Notes under the pieces: model-generated
Told to the model about the DNA's origin: nothing
The model's input: only the letters and a program-made list of their open reading frames with translations
Databases searched by the model: none
Virus record (IMG/VR): IMGVR_UViG_3300031787_010453
Coordinates: 1-41,998 of that record
Reading direction: 5' to 3' (one strand)
DNA from: a virus
Length of the DNA: 41,998 bases
Position numbers and translations under genes: made by a program
Shown: positions 6,510-15,727 of the stretch, piece by piece
How positions within the stretch are numbered: position 1 is the stretch's first letter
How the letters are laid out: every line of letters starts with the position of its first letter

Positions 6510-6539
6510 AAATCCACTAAAAATTTTGGTGGATTTTTT
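6510..6539 (+). terminator. Intrinsic terminator after tRNA
   Basis: AAATCCAC (6510-6517) / GTGGATTT (6529-6536) with T tract. The TTTG of the next promoter (6525-6528) lies in its loop, so terminator and promoter overlap. Confidence 0.75.
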
Positions 6540-6555
6540 ATTTTTATTATCTTTG
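6525..6555 (+). promoter_or_regulatory. Host-type promoter (TTTG-19-TATCTTTG)
   Basis: TTTG 6525-6528, 19-base spacer, TATCTTTG 6548-6555, directly before the ATG at 6559. The mRNA would start at or next to the start codon, implying leaderless translation. Confidence 0.7.
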
Positions 6556-6558
6556 TGT

Positions 6559-6894
6559 ATGAAAAAACTAATTTTATTCTTTTCTCTTATTTTCTCTTAT
6601 AGTTTGCATTCACAGAGTTATAATTTAGACCATAATTTTAATTCTAAACCATTTGATAGAACTTGGGAAGTCACTATGAACATTATAGAGAATCAAGTAT
6701 TTTTCAATTGGGAAAAAGATATTGTAACATCGATAGTGATAAAATCAACAGATGATAATATCTTTTTTCCTAAGATAGATGCTTATATGACTTCTCAATT
6801 AACTTTGAATAATTTAAACTCTGGTAACTATAAAATCATTTTTTTAGATGATTGTAATGCAATTATGGATGAAAAACAATTTCAAATAAAATGA
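6559..6894 (+). CDS. Small secreted protein
   Basis: 111 residues. MKKLILFFSLIFSYSLHSQ is a clear signal peptide with Flavobacteria-style cleavage after HSQ, leaving a mature domain of about 92 residues rich in beta-forming residues. A longer frame would start at TTG 6526, but that lies inside the promoter and terminator, so the ATG at 6559 is chosen. Export to the periplasm or cell surface suggests a host-envelope role such as superinfection exclusion; that is inference only. The next gene overlaps by four bases. Confidence 0.7.
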   Translation: MKKLILFFSLIFSYSLHSQSYNLDHNFNSKPFDRTWEVTMNIIENQVFFNWEKDIVTSIVIKSTDDNIFFPKIDAYMTSQLTLNNLNSGNYKIIFLDDCNAIMDEKQFQIK

Positions 6895-7142
6895 CAATTT
6901 TTACAAAAGCTAAAATAATCAAGATTTTACAGAATAAAGTTGATTCTGGAGAAATCAAAAGTTTCTTATATAAAGAATCTTATATTAGATTGATAAAATC
7001 AAAAAGGACAGGTTTTACTTTCAAGTTTGATGAATACTCTGATTCAATTTTAATATCTATTCTTAAAAAGAAAACACCTGAGCCATCAGTTCAAAATATT
7101 GAAGATTTCTATAAAAGAGAGTTAAATAAATTTATAATATAA
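6891..7142 (+). CDS. Hypothetical protein
   Basis: 83 residues, basic N-terminal half (TKAKIIKILQNKVDSGEIKS), no signal peptide. Coupled by an ATGA overlap to the secreted-protein gene and therefore on the same transcript. Function unknown. Confidence 0.65.
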   Translation: MTIFTKAKIIKILQNKVDSGEIKSFLYKESYIRLIKSKRTGFTFKFDEYSDSILISILKKKTPEPSVQNIEDFYKRELNKFII

Positions 7143-7171
7143 TATATACATTTAAGTAAATAGTAGATAGA

Positions 7172-7693
7172 ATGAATATTGAAATTGAAAGAAAGTTTCT
7201 TCTTAAAGCCATACCTAAAGGAGAACCGGTTGAAACCATAGAAATTTTTCAGTGGTATCTTAAAAACTCAGACGGCGTTTGGGAAAGAGCCAGATCCTGC
7301 TATTCCGATGTTAAAGGTTTTTATTTTGTTCACACAATCAAAAAAAATATTGCTCCTGGTATAAATGAAGAAGATGAAAAAATAATCACATCTGAAGAAT
7401 TTAACCAGTTTGTAGAAAAGTGTAAAATATCTCAATCAAAATATATTTCAAAAGAAAGATTAATTTATCCTGATGGTGAATTGAAATGGGAAGTTGATGT
7501 CTTTAATAATGGACATCATCTAATTGTTGCTGAAATTGAAGTTCCATCTATGGAATATGAAGTGAAAATTCCTAAATTCATAAATGATAAATTACTTATG
7601 GAAGTTACCGGCATGAAGCAATTTGGTAACAGAAATTTATCCAATAAATATGTTAACAAAAATCAGACGATTAAAAGTCAAACAAACGATTGA
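7172..7693 (+). CDS. CYTH-domain triphosphatase
   Basis: 173 residues. The start MNIEIERKFL carries the E4-x-E6-x-K8 signature of the CYTH family (class IV adenylate cyclase, thiamine triphosphatase and inorganic triphosphatase). Further acidic/basic strands follow (WERAR near residue 36; KWEVDVFNNGHHLIVAEIEV near 105-125), as expected for the eight-stranded triphosphate tunnel with bound metal. The family hydrolyses or cyclises triphosphates; the substrate here is unknown. A near-match to the late motif (ATAATATATA, 7139-7148) lies upstream. Confidence 0.8.
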   Translation: MNIEIERKFLLKAIPKGEPVETIEIFQWYLKNSDGVWERARSCYSDVKGFYFVHTIKKNIAPGINEEDEKIITSEEFNQFVEKCKISQSKYISKERLIYPDGELKWEVDVFNNGHHLIVAEIEVPSMEYEVKIPKFINDKLLMEVTGMKQFGNRNLSNKYVNKNQTIKSQTND

Positions 7694-7892
7694 TGGTTTG
7701 TTTGATGTGGATGAAATACTTTATGAGTATTTTGATTATCCAGACCATTTTTATTCAGAGAATAAAGAACATGATGATATGTTCAACTTAAAAACTATGC
7801 AAGAATATGGCGGCTTTGATATGTGGTTTATCGAACTAAAACCGATAAAAAAAGAAAAGTCTCCACAATATAAACTTCTCTTAGCTAAGTAA
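7650..7892 (+). CDS. Hypothetical protein overlapping CYTH gene
   Basis: 80 residues from the ATG at 7650 (a further ATG at 7623 would lengthen the overlap). It overlaps the CYTH gene by 44 bases in another frame. Acidic and aromatic-rich (DEILYEYFDYPDHFY, GGFDMWFIEL) with a basic tail. The long overlap makes the exact start uncertain. Function unknown. Confidence 0.55.
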   Translation: MLTKIRRLKVKQTIDGLFDVDEILYEYFDYPDHFYSENKEHDDMFNLKTMQEYGGFDMWFIELKPIKKEKSPQYKLLLAK

Positions 7893-7902
7893 TATAATTT
7901 TT

Positions 7903-8493
7903 ATGACAGAAAAATTAGAACTTAGAATGTATGGATTAGTTCCATATAATATCAGTCCTATTCAACAGGCTATTCAGTTTGGACATGCGGTTGTTGAGTA
8001 TGGACAAATGGTAAAATTACCCCAGTCTATGTCTAAAATGAGTATAAATGCTAATTGTATTTATGATGATTGGGCTGATAACTGGAAAACATTTATAATT
8101 TTAAATGGCGGGACAACTAATGATAGAAATACTATCGATGGATTTCCTTTCGGAACTCTCAATAATCATGTTTTATTATTAGATGAGAATAAGATTGATT
8201 TTGCTACTTTTAATGAACCGGATTTAGGAGACCAACTGACAGCAGTTGTTTTTATTGTTGATGAAAGAGTCTTCAATAAAAAGAAGTATCCTGACTTTGA
8301 AGATTGGGTTATTCTGAATTATGGTGATTTAGTAAGAACGGATTATTATACATCATCATTTATGTTGGCTCAAAAAATAAAAAACTCAGGTAGTAAGGCT
8401 GATAAAAAAGTTTATGAAGAATGGGTTAAATTAGTTGGTGGTGAAAAGAATGTATTTTTAAGAGATTTTCTAAAAAACTTTAAATTAGCATGA
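7903..8493 (+). CDS. Pth2-like protein (type II peptidyl-tRNA hydrolase fold)
   Basis: 196 residues. The N-terminal part, KLELRMYGLV, then a proline-containing turn and IQQAIQFGHAVVEYGQ, parallels the Pth2 core in which a first strand is followed by a helix carrying Q-x-x-H-A-A/V. Next comes a strand WKTFIILNGGT, again like Pth2. The protein is longer than typical Pth2 (about 120) with a C-terminal helical extension. If correct it would release peptides from peptidyl-tRNA; the nearby phage tRNA genes make a translation role plausible. Assignment is from pattern only. Overlaps the next gene by four bases. Confidence 0.45.
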   Translation: MTEKLELRMYGLVPYNISPIQQAIQFGHAVVEYGQMVKLPQSMSKMSINANCIYDDWADNWKTFIILNGGTTNDRNTIDGFPFGTLNNHVLLLDENKIDFATFNEPDLGDQLTAVVFIVDERVFNKKKYPDFEDWVILNYGDLVRTDYYTSSFMLAQKIKNSGSKADKKVYEEWVKLVGGEKNVFLRDFLKNFKLA

Positions 8494-8915
8494 GTAAATG
8501 GTTTAAAATAGGAGATGATAATTTTACAGCAAGAGACATATCAATTCAATTTTCTATTGATACCGCTAATAATAACTTTGGATATGCTAAAATTGTCCAT
8601 TCAGGACATCAAACTATTGATATAACTATATCAGTAGATTATAATCAAACTAATAGTAATTATTTTTTCAATCTTTTTGATATATCAAGACAACCAGGCA
8701 ACTACGCTTCTGATTATAAGTTTGATATATCTTCTGCTGAATTTATGGCTAATGGTTGTATAATCAAATCAATCACTTCTGATCCAACTACAAATTTAAT
8801 TGTTATGGATATAATAAGTGATTATTCAAAAGTAAAACCAATTGATGAAAGAAGAGATGAAATAATTGATGAGATATTAAATGAAACTTCTCAGAATAAA
8901 AATAATATAAACTGA
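8490..8915 (+). CDS. Hypothetical protein
   Basis: 141 residues, coupled to the preceding gene by an ATGA overlap. Alternating hydrophobic strands in the first 120 residues (FGYAKIVHSGHQTIDITISV) suggest a small beta domain, with a charged tail (KPIDERRDEIIDEILNE). No recognised family. Confidence 0.6.
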   Translation: MSKWFKIGDDNFTARDISIQFSIDTANNNFGYAKIVHSGHQTIDITISVDYNQTNSNYFFNLFDISRQPGNYASDYKFDISSAEFMANGCIIKSITSDPTTNLIVMDIISDYSKVKPIDERRDEIIDEILNETSQNKNNIN

Positions 8916-8934
8916 TAACAAAATAAAAATAACT

Positions 8935-11049
8935 ATGATGACAGATAAACACAATTTAGAAGGTAATGATTACACATCACCAGACATCAAAATGGCTTTA
9001 GAAGACGATGAAGATGATAGAGAATTTTCATCTAATAAGAAATCTGATAACAAGTCAAAGACACCTGTTTTAGATACTTATAGTAGAGATTTGACTAAGA
9101 TGGCGGAAGATGGTAGATTAGATCCAATAGTGGGTAGGGAAAAAGAAATTGAGAGAGTTTCTCAAATTCTATCTAGAAGAAAAAAAAATAATCCTATACT
9201 AATTGGTGAACCAGGCGTTGGTAAATCTTCAATTGCTGAGGGTTTGGCTTTAAGAATAGTTCAAAGAAAAGTTTCTCGTATTCTTTTTAACAAAAGAGTG
9301 GTGATGCTTGATTTAGCATCAATGGTTGCAGGAACTAAATATAGAGGTCAATTTGAAGAGAGAATTAAAGCACTTATGGCTGAGTTAGAAAAAGAGCCAG
9401 ATGTGATTCTTTTCATAGATGAGATTCACACCATGATTGGAGCAGGTGGTGCTTCTGGTTCACTTGATGCTTCTAATATGTTTAAGCCTGCTTTAGCCAG
9501 AGGTGAGATACAAATCATCGGTGCTACAACTTTAGATGAGTATAGAAAACACATTGAAAAAGATGGTGCTTTAGAAAGAAGATTTCAAAAAGTTATGGTA
9601 GAACCAGCAACCGCTGAAGAAACACTACAGATAATATCTAACATTAGAGAAAGGTATGAAGACCATCATAACGTTAAATATACAGAAGATGCTATCAAAG
9701 CTTGTGTCGAGTTAACAAATCGTTATATAACGGACAGATTTCTACCAGACAAAGCTATTGATGCGTTGGATGAAGCTGGTGCAAGAGTTCACATTTCTAA
9801 TATTGTAGTTCCAAAAGAAATTACTGATATTGAAAAAAAGATTTTTGAAATAAAAGAAAAAAAGAATGATGTAATTCGTTCTCAACGATATGAAGAAGCT
9901 GCTAAATTAAGAGACGTTGAAAGACAATTAAATGAGAGCTTAGAAAAGGCTAGAAAACAATGGGAAGAAGAATCTTCAAAAAATAGACAACTTGTTTCTG
10001 AAGATAATGTTGCAGAAGTTGTGGCGATGATGACTGGTATTCCAGTACAAAAAGTTTCTCAAAATGAGAATACTAAGCTATCAAAAATGTATGATATGAT
10101 TGCTGGTAGGGTGATTGGTCAAGACGATGCCGTTAAAAAAGTAGTAAAAGCTATTCAAAGAGGTAGAGTAGGTATGAAAGACCCTAACAAACCTGTATTT
10201 TCTGGAATTCTAATTGGAAATTCAGGTGTTGGAAAAACTGAATTAGCAAAGCAAATTGCAAAATATCTTTTTGATTCAGAAGATGCTCTTATTAGATTAG
10301 ATATGTCTGAATACATGGAAAAGATTTCTTTGACAAGAATTCAAGGTTCTGCTCCTGGTTACGTTGGATATGATGATTCGAATGTGTTAGATAAAATTAG
10401 AAGAAAGCCTTATTCAGTAGTTCTTTTTGATGAGATTGAAAAAGCTCACTCTGATATCTTCAACTTATTCCTACAGATGTTGGATGATGGTCATATGACT
10501 GACTCACATGGTAGAAAAGTTTCTTTTAAAAATTGTATAATTTTGATGACATCTAATGTTGGAACAAGAATTGTTAAGGATTTCGGTTCTGGTGTTGGAT
10601 TCTCAACTAAAGCAAAGAAAGAAAATAACACAGATGAAGTAAAATCTATTTTAGAAAAAGAGTTAAAAAAGAAATTTGCTCCTGAATTTATAAATAGAAT
10701 TGACGAAATTATTTATTTCAAAGATTTAGGTAAAGATGAAATTTTAAAAATCATTGATTTAGAATTAGCTAAAACAATTTCAAGAGCAAACGATTTAGGT
10801 TTTAAAATCACAATAACTGAAGAAATGAAAAGTCACCTTGTCGAGGTTGGTTATGATCCTCAATTTGGTGCTAGACCATTAAAAAGAGCTATTCAAAAAT
10901 GGATTGATGATCCTGTAACGGAATATATTATTGATAATAATCCAAAAGAAGGTTCAGAGTTGAATATTGATTATGATTCAGAAAAAGAAGATACAATAGT
11001 AACTGGTCCAAAAAAGAAATCTTCAAAAAAGAAAAAAACTGAAGAGTAA
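8935..11049 (+). CDS. clpC: ClpC-type AAA+ unfoldase lacking the N-domain
   Basis: 704 residues with two AAA+ modules. D1: Walker [10 protein letters not shown] (91-99), Walker B LFIDEIH (159-165). A UVR-like helical pair ([15 protein letters not shown], about 318-332) marks it as ClpC rather than ClpA. D2: Walker [10 protein letters not shown] (428-436), Walker [12 protein letters not shown] (495-505), sensor region TSNVG (539). The loop GVGF (553-556) corresponds to the hydrophobic-Gly-Phe loop that docks on ClpP, so it could use host ClpP. The usual N-terminal Clp repeat domain (about 150 residues) is replaced by a 45-residue acidic segment, so adaptor and substrate choice should differ from the host enzyme. 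Lys-rich tail. Followed by a terminator. Confidence 0.9.
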   Translation: MMTDKHNLEGNDYTSPDIKMALEDDEDDREFSSNKKSDNKSKTPVLDTYSRDLTKMAEDGRLDPIVGREKEIERVSQILSRRKKNNPILIGEPGVGKSSIAEGLALRIVQRKVSRILFNKRVVMLDLASMVAGTKYRGQFEERIKALMAELEKEPDVILFIDEIHTMIGAGGASGSLDASNMFKPALARGEIQIIGATTLDEYRKHIEKDGALERRFQKVMVEPATAEETLQIISNIRERYEDHHNVKYTEDAIKACVELTNRYITDRFLPDKAIDALDEAGARVHISNIVVPKEITDIEKKIFEIKEKKNDVIRSQRYEEAAKLRDVERQLNESLEKARKQWEEESSKNRQLVSEDNVAEVVAMMTGIPVQKVSQNENTKLSKMYDMIAGRVIGQDDAVKKVVKAIQRGRVGMKDPNKPVFSGILIGNSGVGKTELAKQIAKYLFDSEDALIRLDMSEYMEKISLTRIQGSAPGYVGYDDSNVLDKIRRKPYSVVLFDEIEKAHSDIFNLFLQMLDDGHMTDSHGRKVSFKNCIILMTSNVGTRIVKDFGSGVGFSTKAKKENNTDEVKSILEKELKKKFAPEFINRIDEIIYFKDLGKDEILKIIDLELAKTISRANDLGFKITITEEMKSHLVEVGYDPQFGARPLKRAIQKWIDDPVTEYIIDNNPKEGSELNIDYDSEKEDTIVTGPKKKSSKKKKTEE

Positions 11050-11053
11050 AATT

Positions 11054-11083
11054 AAAGAGAGAGTAACTTCTCTCTTTTTTTTT
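11054..11083 (+). terminator. Intrinsic terminator after clpC
   Basis: AAAGAGAGA (11054-11062) / TCTCTCTTT (11069-11077), 6-base loop, followed by a long T run. Confidence 0.8.
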
Positions 11084-11095
11084 ATATAATATTTT

Positions 11096-11491
11096 GTGGG
11101 AAACTGGAAAAGCGAAAAAAATATAAATCATTTCTTAGAAAATAGTTTTGAAGCTTTAGCTAAAGATTTTTTAGAAAGAGGTTATGACTTTTATGTTGAT
11201 GCTTTCACACCTCAACCAATTTTTGGTATCAATGTAATTAAAAAAGATGAAGATATAAATTGGATGTTAGAAACAAAATCTTTACAATGTCAAACAATTG
11301 AATTTGAAAACTATAAAGAAATGATTTCTATTTTAGAGGAAATGGGTAAAGAAAATTATGTTTTTATGTATGCTATAAAACCATTTCAAATGAGAGTAGC
11401 AACTATAAATTGTAGATATGATATAGCAGGTGTTGAACATAGAAAGAAAAGATTAAGAGAACAAAAATTAAATGAATTATTAAATGAATAA
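11096..11491 (+). CDS. Hypothetical protein, GTG start
   Basis: 131 residues starting at GTG 11096, the only in-frame start before the conserved-looking body. A TATATAATATTT stretch lies just upstream, a loose match to the late motif. Contains ETKSLQCQTIEFENYKEM and MRVATINCRYDI; charged and probably soluble. The tail overlaps fcl by eight bases. A restriction-endonuclease-like fold was considered because of a D-x(n)-E-x-K pattern (DEDINWMLETKS), but this is too weak to call. Confidence 0.6.
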   Translation: MGNWKSEKNINHFLENSFEALAKDFLERGYDFYVDAFTPQPIFGINVIKKDEDINWMLETKSLQCQTIEFENYKEMISILEEMGKENYVFMYAIKPFQMRVATINCRYDIAGVEHRKKRLREQKLNELLNE

Positions 11492-12404
11492 AGATTCAAA
11501 AATTTATGTAGCCGGTCACAACGGTATGGTTGGTTCTGCCATTGTTAGAAAACTTAAAGAATTAGGTTATACTAAGATTATAACCAAGAGTAGAAAAGAA
11601 TTGGATTTAACTAATCAATTTCAAGTAAATCATTTTTTTCATTTTGAAAAACCTGAATATGTATTTTTAGCAGCAGCTAAAGTTGGTGGTATTAAATCAA
11701 ACGATGATTTTAGAGCTGATTTTATATATGAAAATATAATGATTCAATCTAATATTATTAAAGCTTCTTTTGATAATAAAGTAAAAAAACTACTTTTTTT
11801 AGGTTCATCTTGTATTTATCCAAAGTTATGTCCTCAGCCAATTAAAGAAGAATACCTTCTTACTGCTCCGCTTGAAACTTCAAATGATGCTTATGCAATT
11901 GCAAAAATTGCTGGTATAAAAATGTGTCAGGATTTTAATAAACAATATGGAACAAATTATATTTCTGTTATGCCGACTAATCTTTATGGTCCAAATGATA
12001 ATTATGATTTGAATAACTCTCATGTTTTACCTGCATTAATTAGAAAATTTCACGAGGCTAAAATAGAAAATAAAGATAAAGTTGAAATCTGGGGAACTGG
12101 TTCTCCAATGAGAGAGTTTCTTTATGTTGATGATTTAGCACAAGCTTGTCATTATCTAATGTTGAACCATAATGGCTCGGAAATTATAAACGTTGGAACT
12201 GGAAAAGATATTTCAATAAAAGATTTAGCTTATATAGTCAAAGATGTATTAGAATATGAAGGTGATATATATTTTAATACAGATATGCCAGATGGAACTC
12301 CAAGAAAACTTTTAGATATTTCTAAGATATTAGAATTAGGATGGGAGCCAAAAACTGGTTTAAGAACCGGAATAAAAAAAACTTATTTAGATTATGTCAA
12401 ATAA
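11484..12404 (+). CDS. fcl: GDP-L-fucose synthase
   Basis: 306 residues, the usual length. NAD(P)-binding GHNGMVGS (11-18), catalytic Ser in GSSCIYP (107-113), Tyr137 and Lys141 in the Y-x3-K motif (YAIAK), and FLYVDDLA near 214. Converts GDP-4-keto-6-deoxymannose to GDP-L-fucose by epimerisation and NADPH-dependent reduction. The next gene, gmd, supplies its substrate and overlaps it by 11 bases, so the pair makes GDP-fucose for the fucosyltransferases at 14851 and 22087. Confidence 0.95.
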   Translation: MNKDSKIYVAGHNGMVGSAIVRKLKELGYTKIITKSRKELDLTNQFQVNHFFHFEKPEYVFLAAAKVGGIKSNDDFRADFIYENIMIQSNIIKASFDNKVKKLLFLGSSCIYPKLCPQPIKEEYLLTAPLETSNDAYAIAKIAGIKMCQDFNKQYGTNYISVMPTNLYGPNDNYDLNNSHVLPALIRKFHEAKIENKDKVEIWGTGSPMREFLYVDDLAQACHYLMLNHNGSEIINVGTGKDISIKDLAYIVKDVLEYEGDIYFNTDMPDGTPRKLLDISKILELGWEPKTGLRTGIKKTYLDYVK

Positions 12405-13440
12405 AATAGCACTAATTTCAGGAATAACAGGAATGGATGGCTCTCACTTAGCTGAGTTACTTTTAGAAAAAGGATATGAAGTACACGGCATTATTAGAAG
12501 AACATCAACTTTTAATACTGACAGAATTGATCACATTTTTGATAAATTAAAATTACACTACGGTGATGTCACTGATCCACTTGTTATATCAAACTTAATA
12601 TCACAGATACAACCAGATGAAATATACAATTTGGCAGCGCAATCTCATGTAAAGGTAAGTTTTGAAATACCTTACTATACAGCTCAAGTTGATGGTTTAG
12701 GAACTTTAGCAATACTTGAAGCCGTTAAAAATCATTGTCCTAAAGCAAGAATATATCAAGCCTCTACTTCAGAATTGTATGGTGGTATGGGCTATAATAT
12801 GCCCGATACTGGATATACAGAAGAATCATTTATGCACCCTAGAAGCCCATATGGTGTTGCAAAATTATATGGTCTTTGGATTACAAAAAACTATAGAGAG
12901 TCTTATGGTATGTACATTAGTAATGGAATTCTTTTCAATCACGAAGGCGAGCGAAGAGGTGAAACTTTTGTAACTCGTAAAATAACAAAAGCACTTGGTG
13001 TGATAAAGAATCATCTAGACCATCATCATACAGATTTTCCAATTCTAAAGTTAGGTAATCTTTACTCTAAAAGAGATTGGGGATATGCAAAAGATTATGT
13101 AGAAGGAATGTGGATGATGTTACAACAGGATGAACCTGGAGATTACGTTTTAGCTACTAATGAAACACACACTATAAAAGAATTTGTTGAAATAGCTTGT
13201 AAAGAATGTGGTTGGAATATAAATTGGATAGGAGAGGGTATTAATGAGAAAGGAATTTTAGATAATGGGTTAACAATAATTGAAATTGATGAGAGATATT
13301 ACAGACCGGCTGAAGTTGATGTTCTATTAGGTGATTATACAAAAGCTAAAGAAAAACTCGGTTGGAATCCAAAAACAAAGTTCAACGACTTAGTAAGAAT
13401 TATGATTCAACATGATATAAAAAATGAACAAACTCCATGA
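12394..13440 (+). CDS. gmd: GDP-mannose 4,6-dehydratase
   Basis: 348 residues, typical length. GITGMDGS (10-17) is the GMD form of the Rossmann glycine motif; STSELYG (124-130) and Y153-G-V-A-K157 hold the catalytic residues. Dehydrates GDP-mannose to GDP-4-keto-6-deoxy-D-mannose, the first committed step to GDP-fucose. It overlaps fcl at its 5' end and the next glycosyltransferase by four bases at its 3' end, so the genes form one operon. GDP-mannose itself must come from the host. Confidence 0.96.
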   Translation: MSNKIALISGITGMDGSHLAELLLEKGYEVHGIIRRTSTFNTDRIDHIFDKLKLHYGDVTDPLVISNLISQIQPDEIYNLAAQSHVKVSFEIPYYTAQVDGLGTLAILEAVKNHCPKARIYQASTSELYGGMGYNMPDTGYTEESFMHPRSPYGVAKLYGLWITKNYRESYGMYISNGILFNHEGERRGETFVTRKITKALGVIKNHLDHHHTDFPILKLGNLYSKRDWGYAKDYVEGMWMMLQQDEPGDYVLATNETHTIKEFVEIACKECGWNINWIGEGINEKGILDNGLTIIEIDERYYRPAEVDVLLGDYTKAKEKLGWNPKTKFNDLVRIMIQHDIKNEQTP

Positions 13441-14144
13441 TACATATACTTTGGTGTACTTTAAGACCACAGCAATTTAAAGAAATGCACGCTGAGTGGA
13501 TTAAAAGAGCTGATAAGCCAGAAAACATTCAGACATACGTTGCTGTAAATTGGGAACAACATTCAAATGAGTTAAAAGAATACTTATCTAAAAACTACTT
13601 AGTAACATTAAATACAAATAAGATAGGTGTTTGTTATCCATCTTATCAATTATCATCAGCACTTGGTATAAAAATGGGTAAATGTGAAAACCAAGATATA
13701 GTTATTTTTGCAAGTGATGATTTTATGGCACCTCAAAGCTGGGATGCTTATCTTATTTCAAAATTTGAAAATAAAGGTGATATTGGTTTAATGGTGAGAG
13801 ATGGTTATCAACTACCAGACTCATCAAATATGCTTCACCCAGCGATTACAATTCCAATTATGACATATGGTTGTTTACTTAAATTAAATAGAACTATTTA
13901 TCACCCGGCTTATAATCACATGTTTTCTGATTGTGAGTTGTATAACAATTTGAAAGATTTAAATTTACTATTTGATGATAGAATAAATGATGATACTACA
14001 TTTGAGCATTTACACTATGCTGCTGGTAAAAGACAAGCAGATGGTGCTGACCAAGCATATAATGGAAAGTGGCAGGAAGATGAACAAACTTGGAATATAA
14101 GAAAATTAATGCCAGTTGAAGAAAGGTTACTTACTAATAGATGA
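13437..14144 (+). CDS. Glycosyltransferase, GT-A type
   Basis: 235 residues. N-terminal strand ILWCTLRPQQF, a nucleotide-sugar-binding half, then IVIFASDDFMAP with an acidic pair (Asp94-Asp95) where GT-A enzymes carry the metal-binding DxD-like motif, followed by a His-containing acceptor half (FEHLHY). Four-base overlaps on both sides tie it to gmd and the next transferase. Donor and acceptor unknown. Confidence 0.65.
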   Translation: MIHILWCTLRPQQFKEMHAEWIKRADKPENIQTYVAVNWEQHSNELKEYLSKNYLVTLNTNKIGVCYPSYQLSSALGIKMGKCENQDIVIFASDDFMAPQSWDAYLISKFENKGDIGLMVRDGYQLPDSSNMLHPAITIPIMTYGCLLKLNRTIYHPAYNHMFSDCELYNNLKDLNLLFDDRINDDTTFEHLHYAAGKRQADGADQAYNGKWQEDEQTWNIRKLMPVEERLLTNR

Positions 14145-14854
14145 AAATTTTCACAACTATAAATCCATCAGAAAGCAGTATTCAAACTCAAACTGAAGCA
14201 CTAAGCTCTTGGAAAAGATATGATATTTATTCAATTAATACTAAAGATGAAATTGATAAAATATCATTAATTTATCCTTTTGTGAATTTTATAGAATCAG
14301 ATTCCACATACGAATATAATGGAAAAAAATTAATTAAGTTAAATGGAATACTTGATTCAATATCAAAAGTGTGTGATGGTAGTTGTAATGTTGCAATAGT
14401 AAATTCAGACATTATATTAAATAATAAAATTAAAAATTCAATATTTAATAAAAAATATGAAGATAGCTTAGTAATATCCACAAGATGGGAACTAAGTGAT
14501 GGTGAAACTTATCCTTTTAATTATGGTTATGATTTATTTATATTCAATACTAAATTTATAAATTTATTTAAAAATGATAAATATGTAATTGGTCTACCTT
14601 GGTGGGATTTTTGGCTACCTTGTATATCAATTAAAGCTGGACTAAAACTATATCACATAAAAAATCAATTAATTTATCATAGAACACATGAAACAAATTA
14701 CGATAAAGACATCTGGATTAAATTTGGTGAATACTTATATGATGATGTGATGTTAAAAATTTTACAAAATCCAATAAACGAAAATGTTTATTCTTTTTGC
14801 ATTGCAATGAAATCATTTATTGAAAAAAAACAAATTGATATAAAAATTAAATGA
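14141..14854 (+). CDS. Glycosyltransferase-like protein
   Basis: 237 residues with a GT-A-like first half: MKIFTTINP, then AIVNSDIIL (NSD at 88-90) in the DxD position, and PWWDFWLP (about 163-170) as in nucleotide-diphospho-sugar transferases of the same general fold. No transmembrane helix. Lies between a GT-A gene and a fucosyltransferase with 4-base overlaps at both ends. Probably adds one sugar of the same glycan. Confidence 0.55.
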   Translation: MKIFTTINPSESSIQTQTEALSSWKRYDIYSINTKDEIDKISLIYPFVNFIESDSTYEYNGKKLIKLNGILDSISKVCDGSCNVAIVNSDIILNNKIKNSIFNKKYEDSLVISTRWELSDGETYPFNYGYDLFIFNTKFINLFKNDKYVIGLPWWDFWLPCISIKAGLKLYHIKNQLIYHRTHETNYDKDIWIKFGEYLYDDVMLKILQNPINENVYSFCIAMKSFIEKKQIDIKIK

Positions 14855-15678
14855 AACAGAAAATAAAAATAAACTTCTCAGATTTTTGGGGTGGTTTTGA
14901 CAAAACAAATAACTACTTTTTTAATCTTTTGAAAGATGAATTCGATATTGAGATTTCAAATAACCCTGATTTTTTATTTTTTTCAGTTTTTGGAAATCAA
15001 CATCAATACTTTAATTGTAAAAAAATATTTTATACAGGTGAAAATGTTGCGCCACCTCTTGGTTATTGTGACTGGTCCTTTTCATTTGACTATTTAGATG
15101 ATTTTAGAAATTACAGACTACCCCACTATTTACTTTATGATGGTTATTATGAATTATCAAGACCAAAAATAATTGATGAGTCTATGGCAAATAGAAAGTT
15201 TTGTAACTTTGTAGCCTCCAATGGTGCTTGTGAAAAAAGAAATAGTTTTGTAACAAAATTATCTAAATATAAAAAAGTTGATTCTGGTGGTCGTTGGATG
15301 AATAATATCGGATATGCTGTTTCGGATAAAAGAAAATTTCAATCAGAATATAAATTTTCTATAGCTTTTGAAAATAATGCATATAGACCGGAATTTCCTG
15401 GTTATACAACAGAAAAAATTATGGAACCAATGACTGTCAACTCTATTCCTATTTACTGGGGAAATCCTTTAATACACCAGGAGTTTAATGTCAAATCATT
15501 TGTAAATTATTATGATTTTAGTGATGATGATGAAATGATAGAATTTATAATTGATTTAGATAATAATAATAGTAAATATTTAGACATGTTAAACCAACCA
15601 TGGTTTGATGACTATAATATACCAGAAAATAATAAGATTGAAAATATAAAATCTTTCTTATATAAAATCTTTAGCTAA
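14851..15678 (+). CDS. Alpha-1,3/4-fucosyltransferase (GT10 family)
   Basis: 275 residues. The C-terminal half has the GT10 donor-binding signature: YKFSIAFEN (about 167-175), then GYTTEKIMEP (184-193) and IPIYWG (199-204). An upstream VASNGACEKRNSF (121-133) matches the R-x-x-F segment of the family. It would transfer L-fucose from GDP-fucose, exactly the donor made by fcl and gmd in the same operon. No signal peptide or membrane anchor, so it should act in the cytoplasm. Confidence 0.85.
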   Translation: MKQKIKINFSDFWGGFDKTNNYFFNLLKDEFDIEISNNPDFLFFSVFGNQHQYFNCKKIFYTGENVAPPLGYCDWSFSFDYLDDFRNYRLPHYLLYDGYYELSRPKIIDESMANRKFCNFVASNGACEKRNSFVTKLSKYKKVDSGGRWMNNIGYAVSDKRKFQSEYKFSIAFENNAYRPEFPGYTTEKIMEPMTVNSIPIYWGNPLIHQEFNVKSFVNYYDFSDDDEMIEFIIDLDNNNSKYLDMLNQPWFDDYNIPENNKIENIKSFLYKIFS

Positions 15679-15727
15679 AAAAATCAGCATTTTTAAGAAG
15701 AAATAACTCAAAAAAAAAATTAAAAAA

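Noticed and set aside
11096-11491. Restriction-endonuclease-like (PD-ExK) assignment
   Set aside because: Only a loose D...E-x-K spacing; no supporting flanking motifs or partner gene.
12716-12973. Plus-strand frame inside gmd
   Set aside because: Shadow of the gmd reading frame, which has full family motifs.
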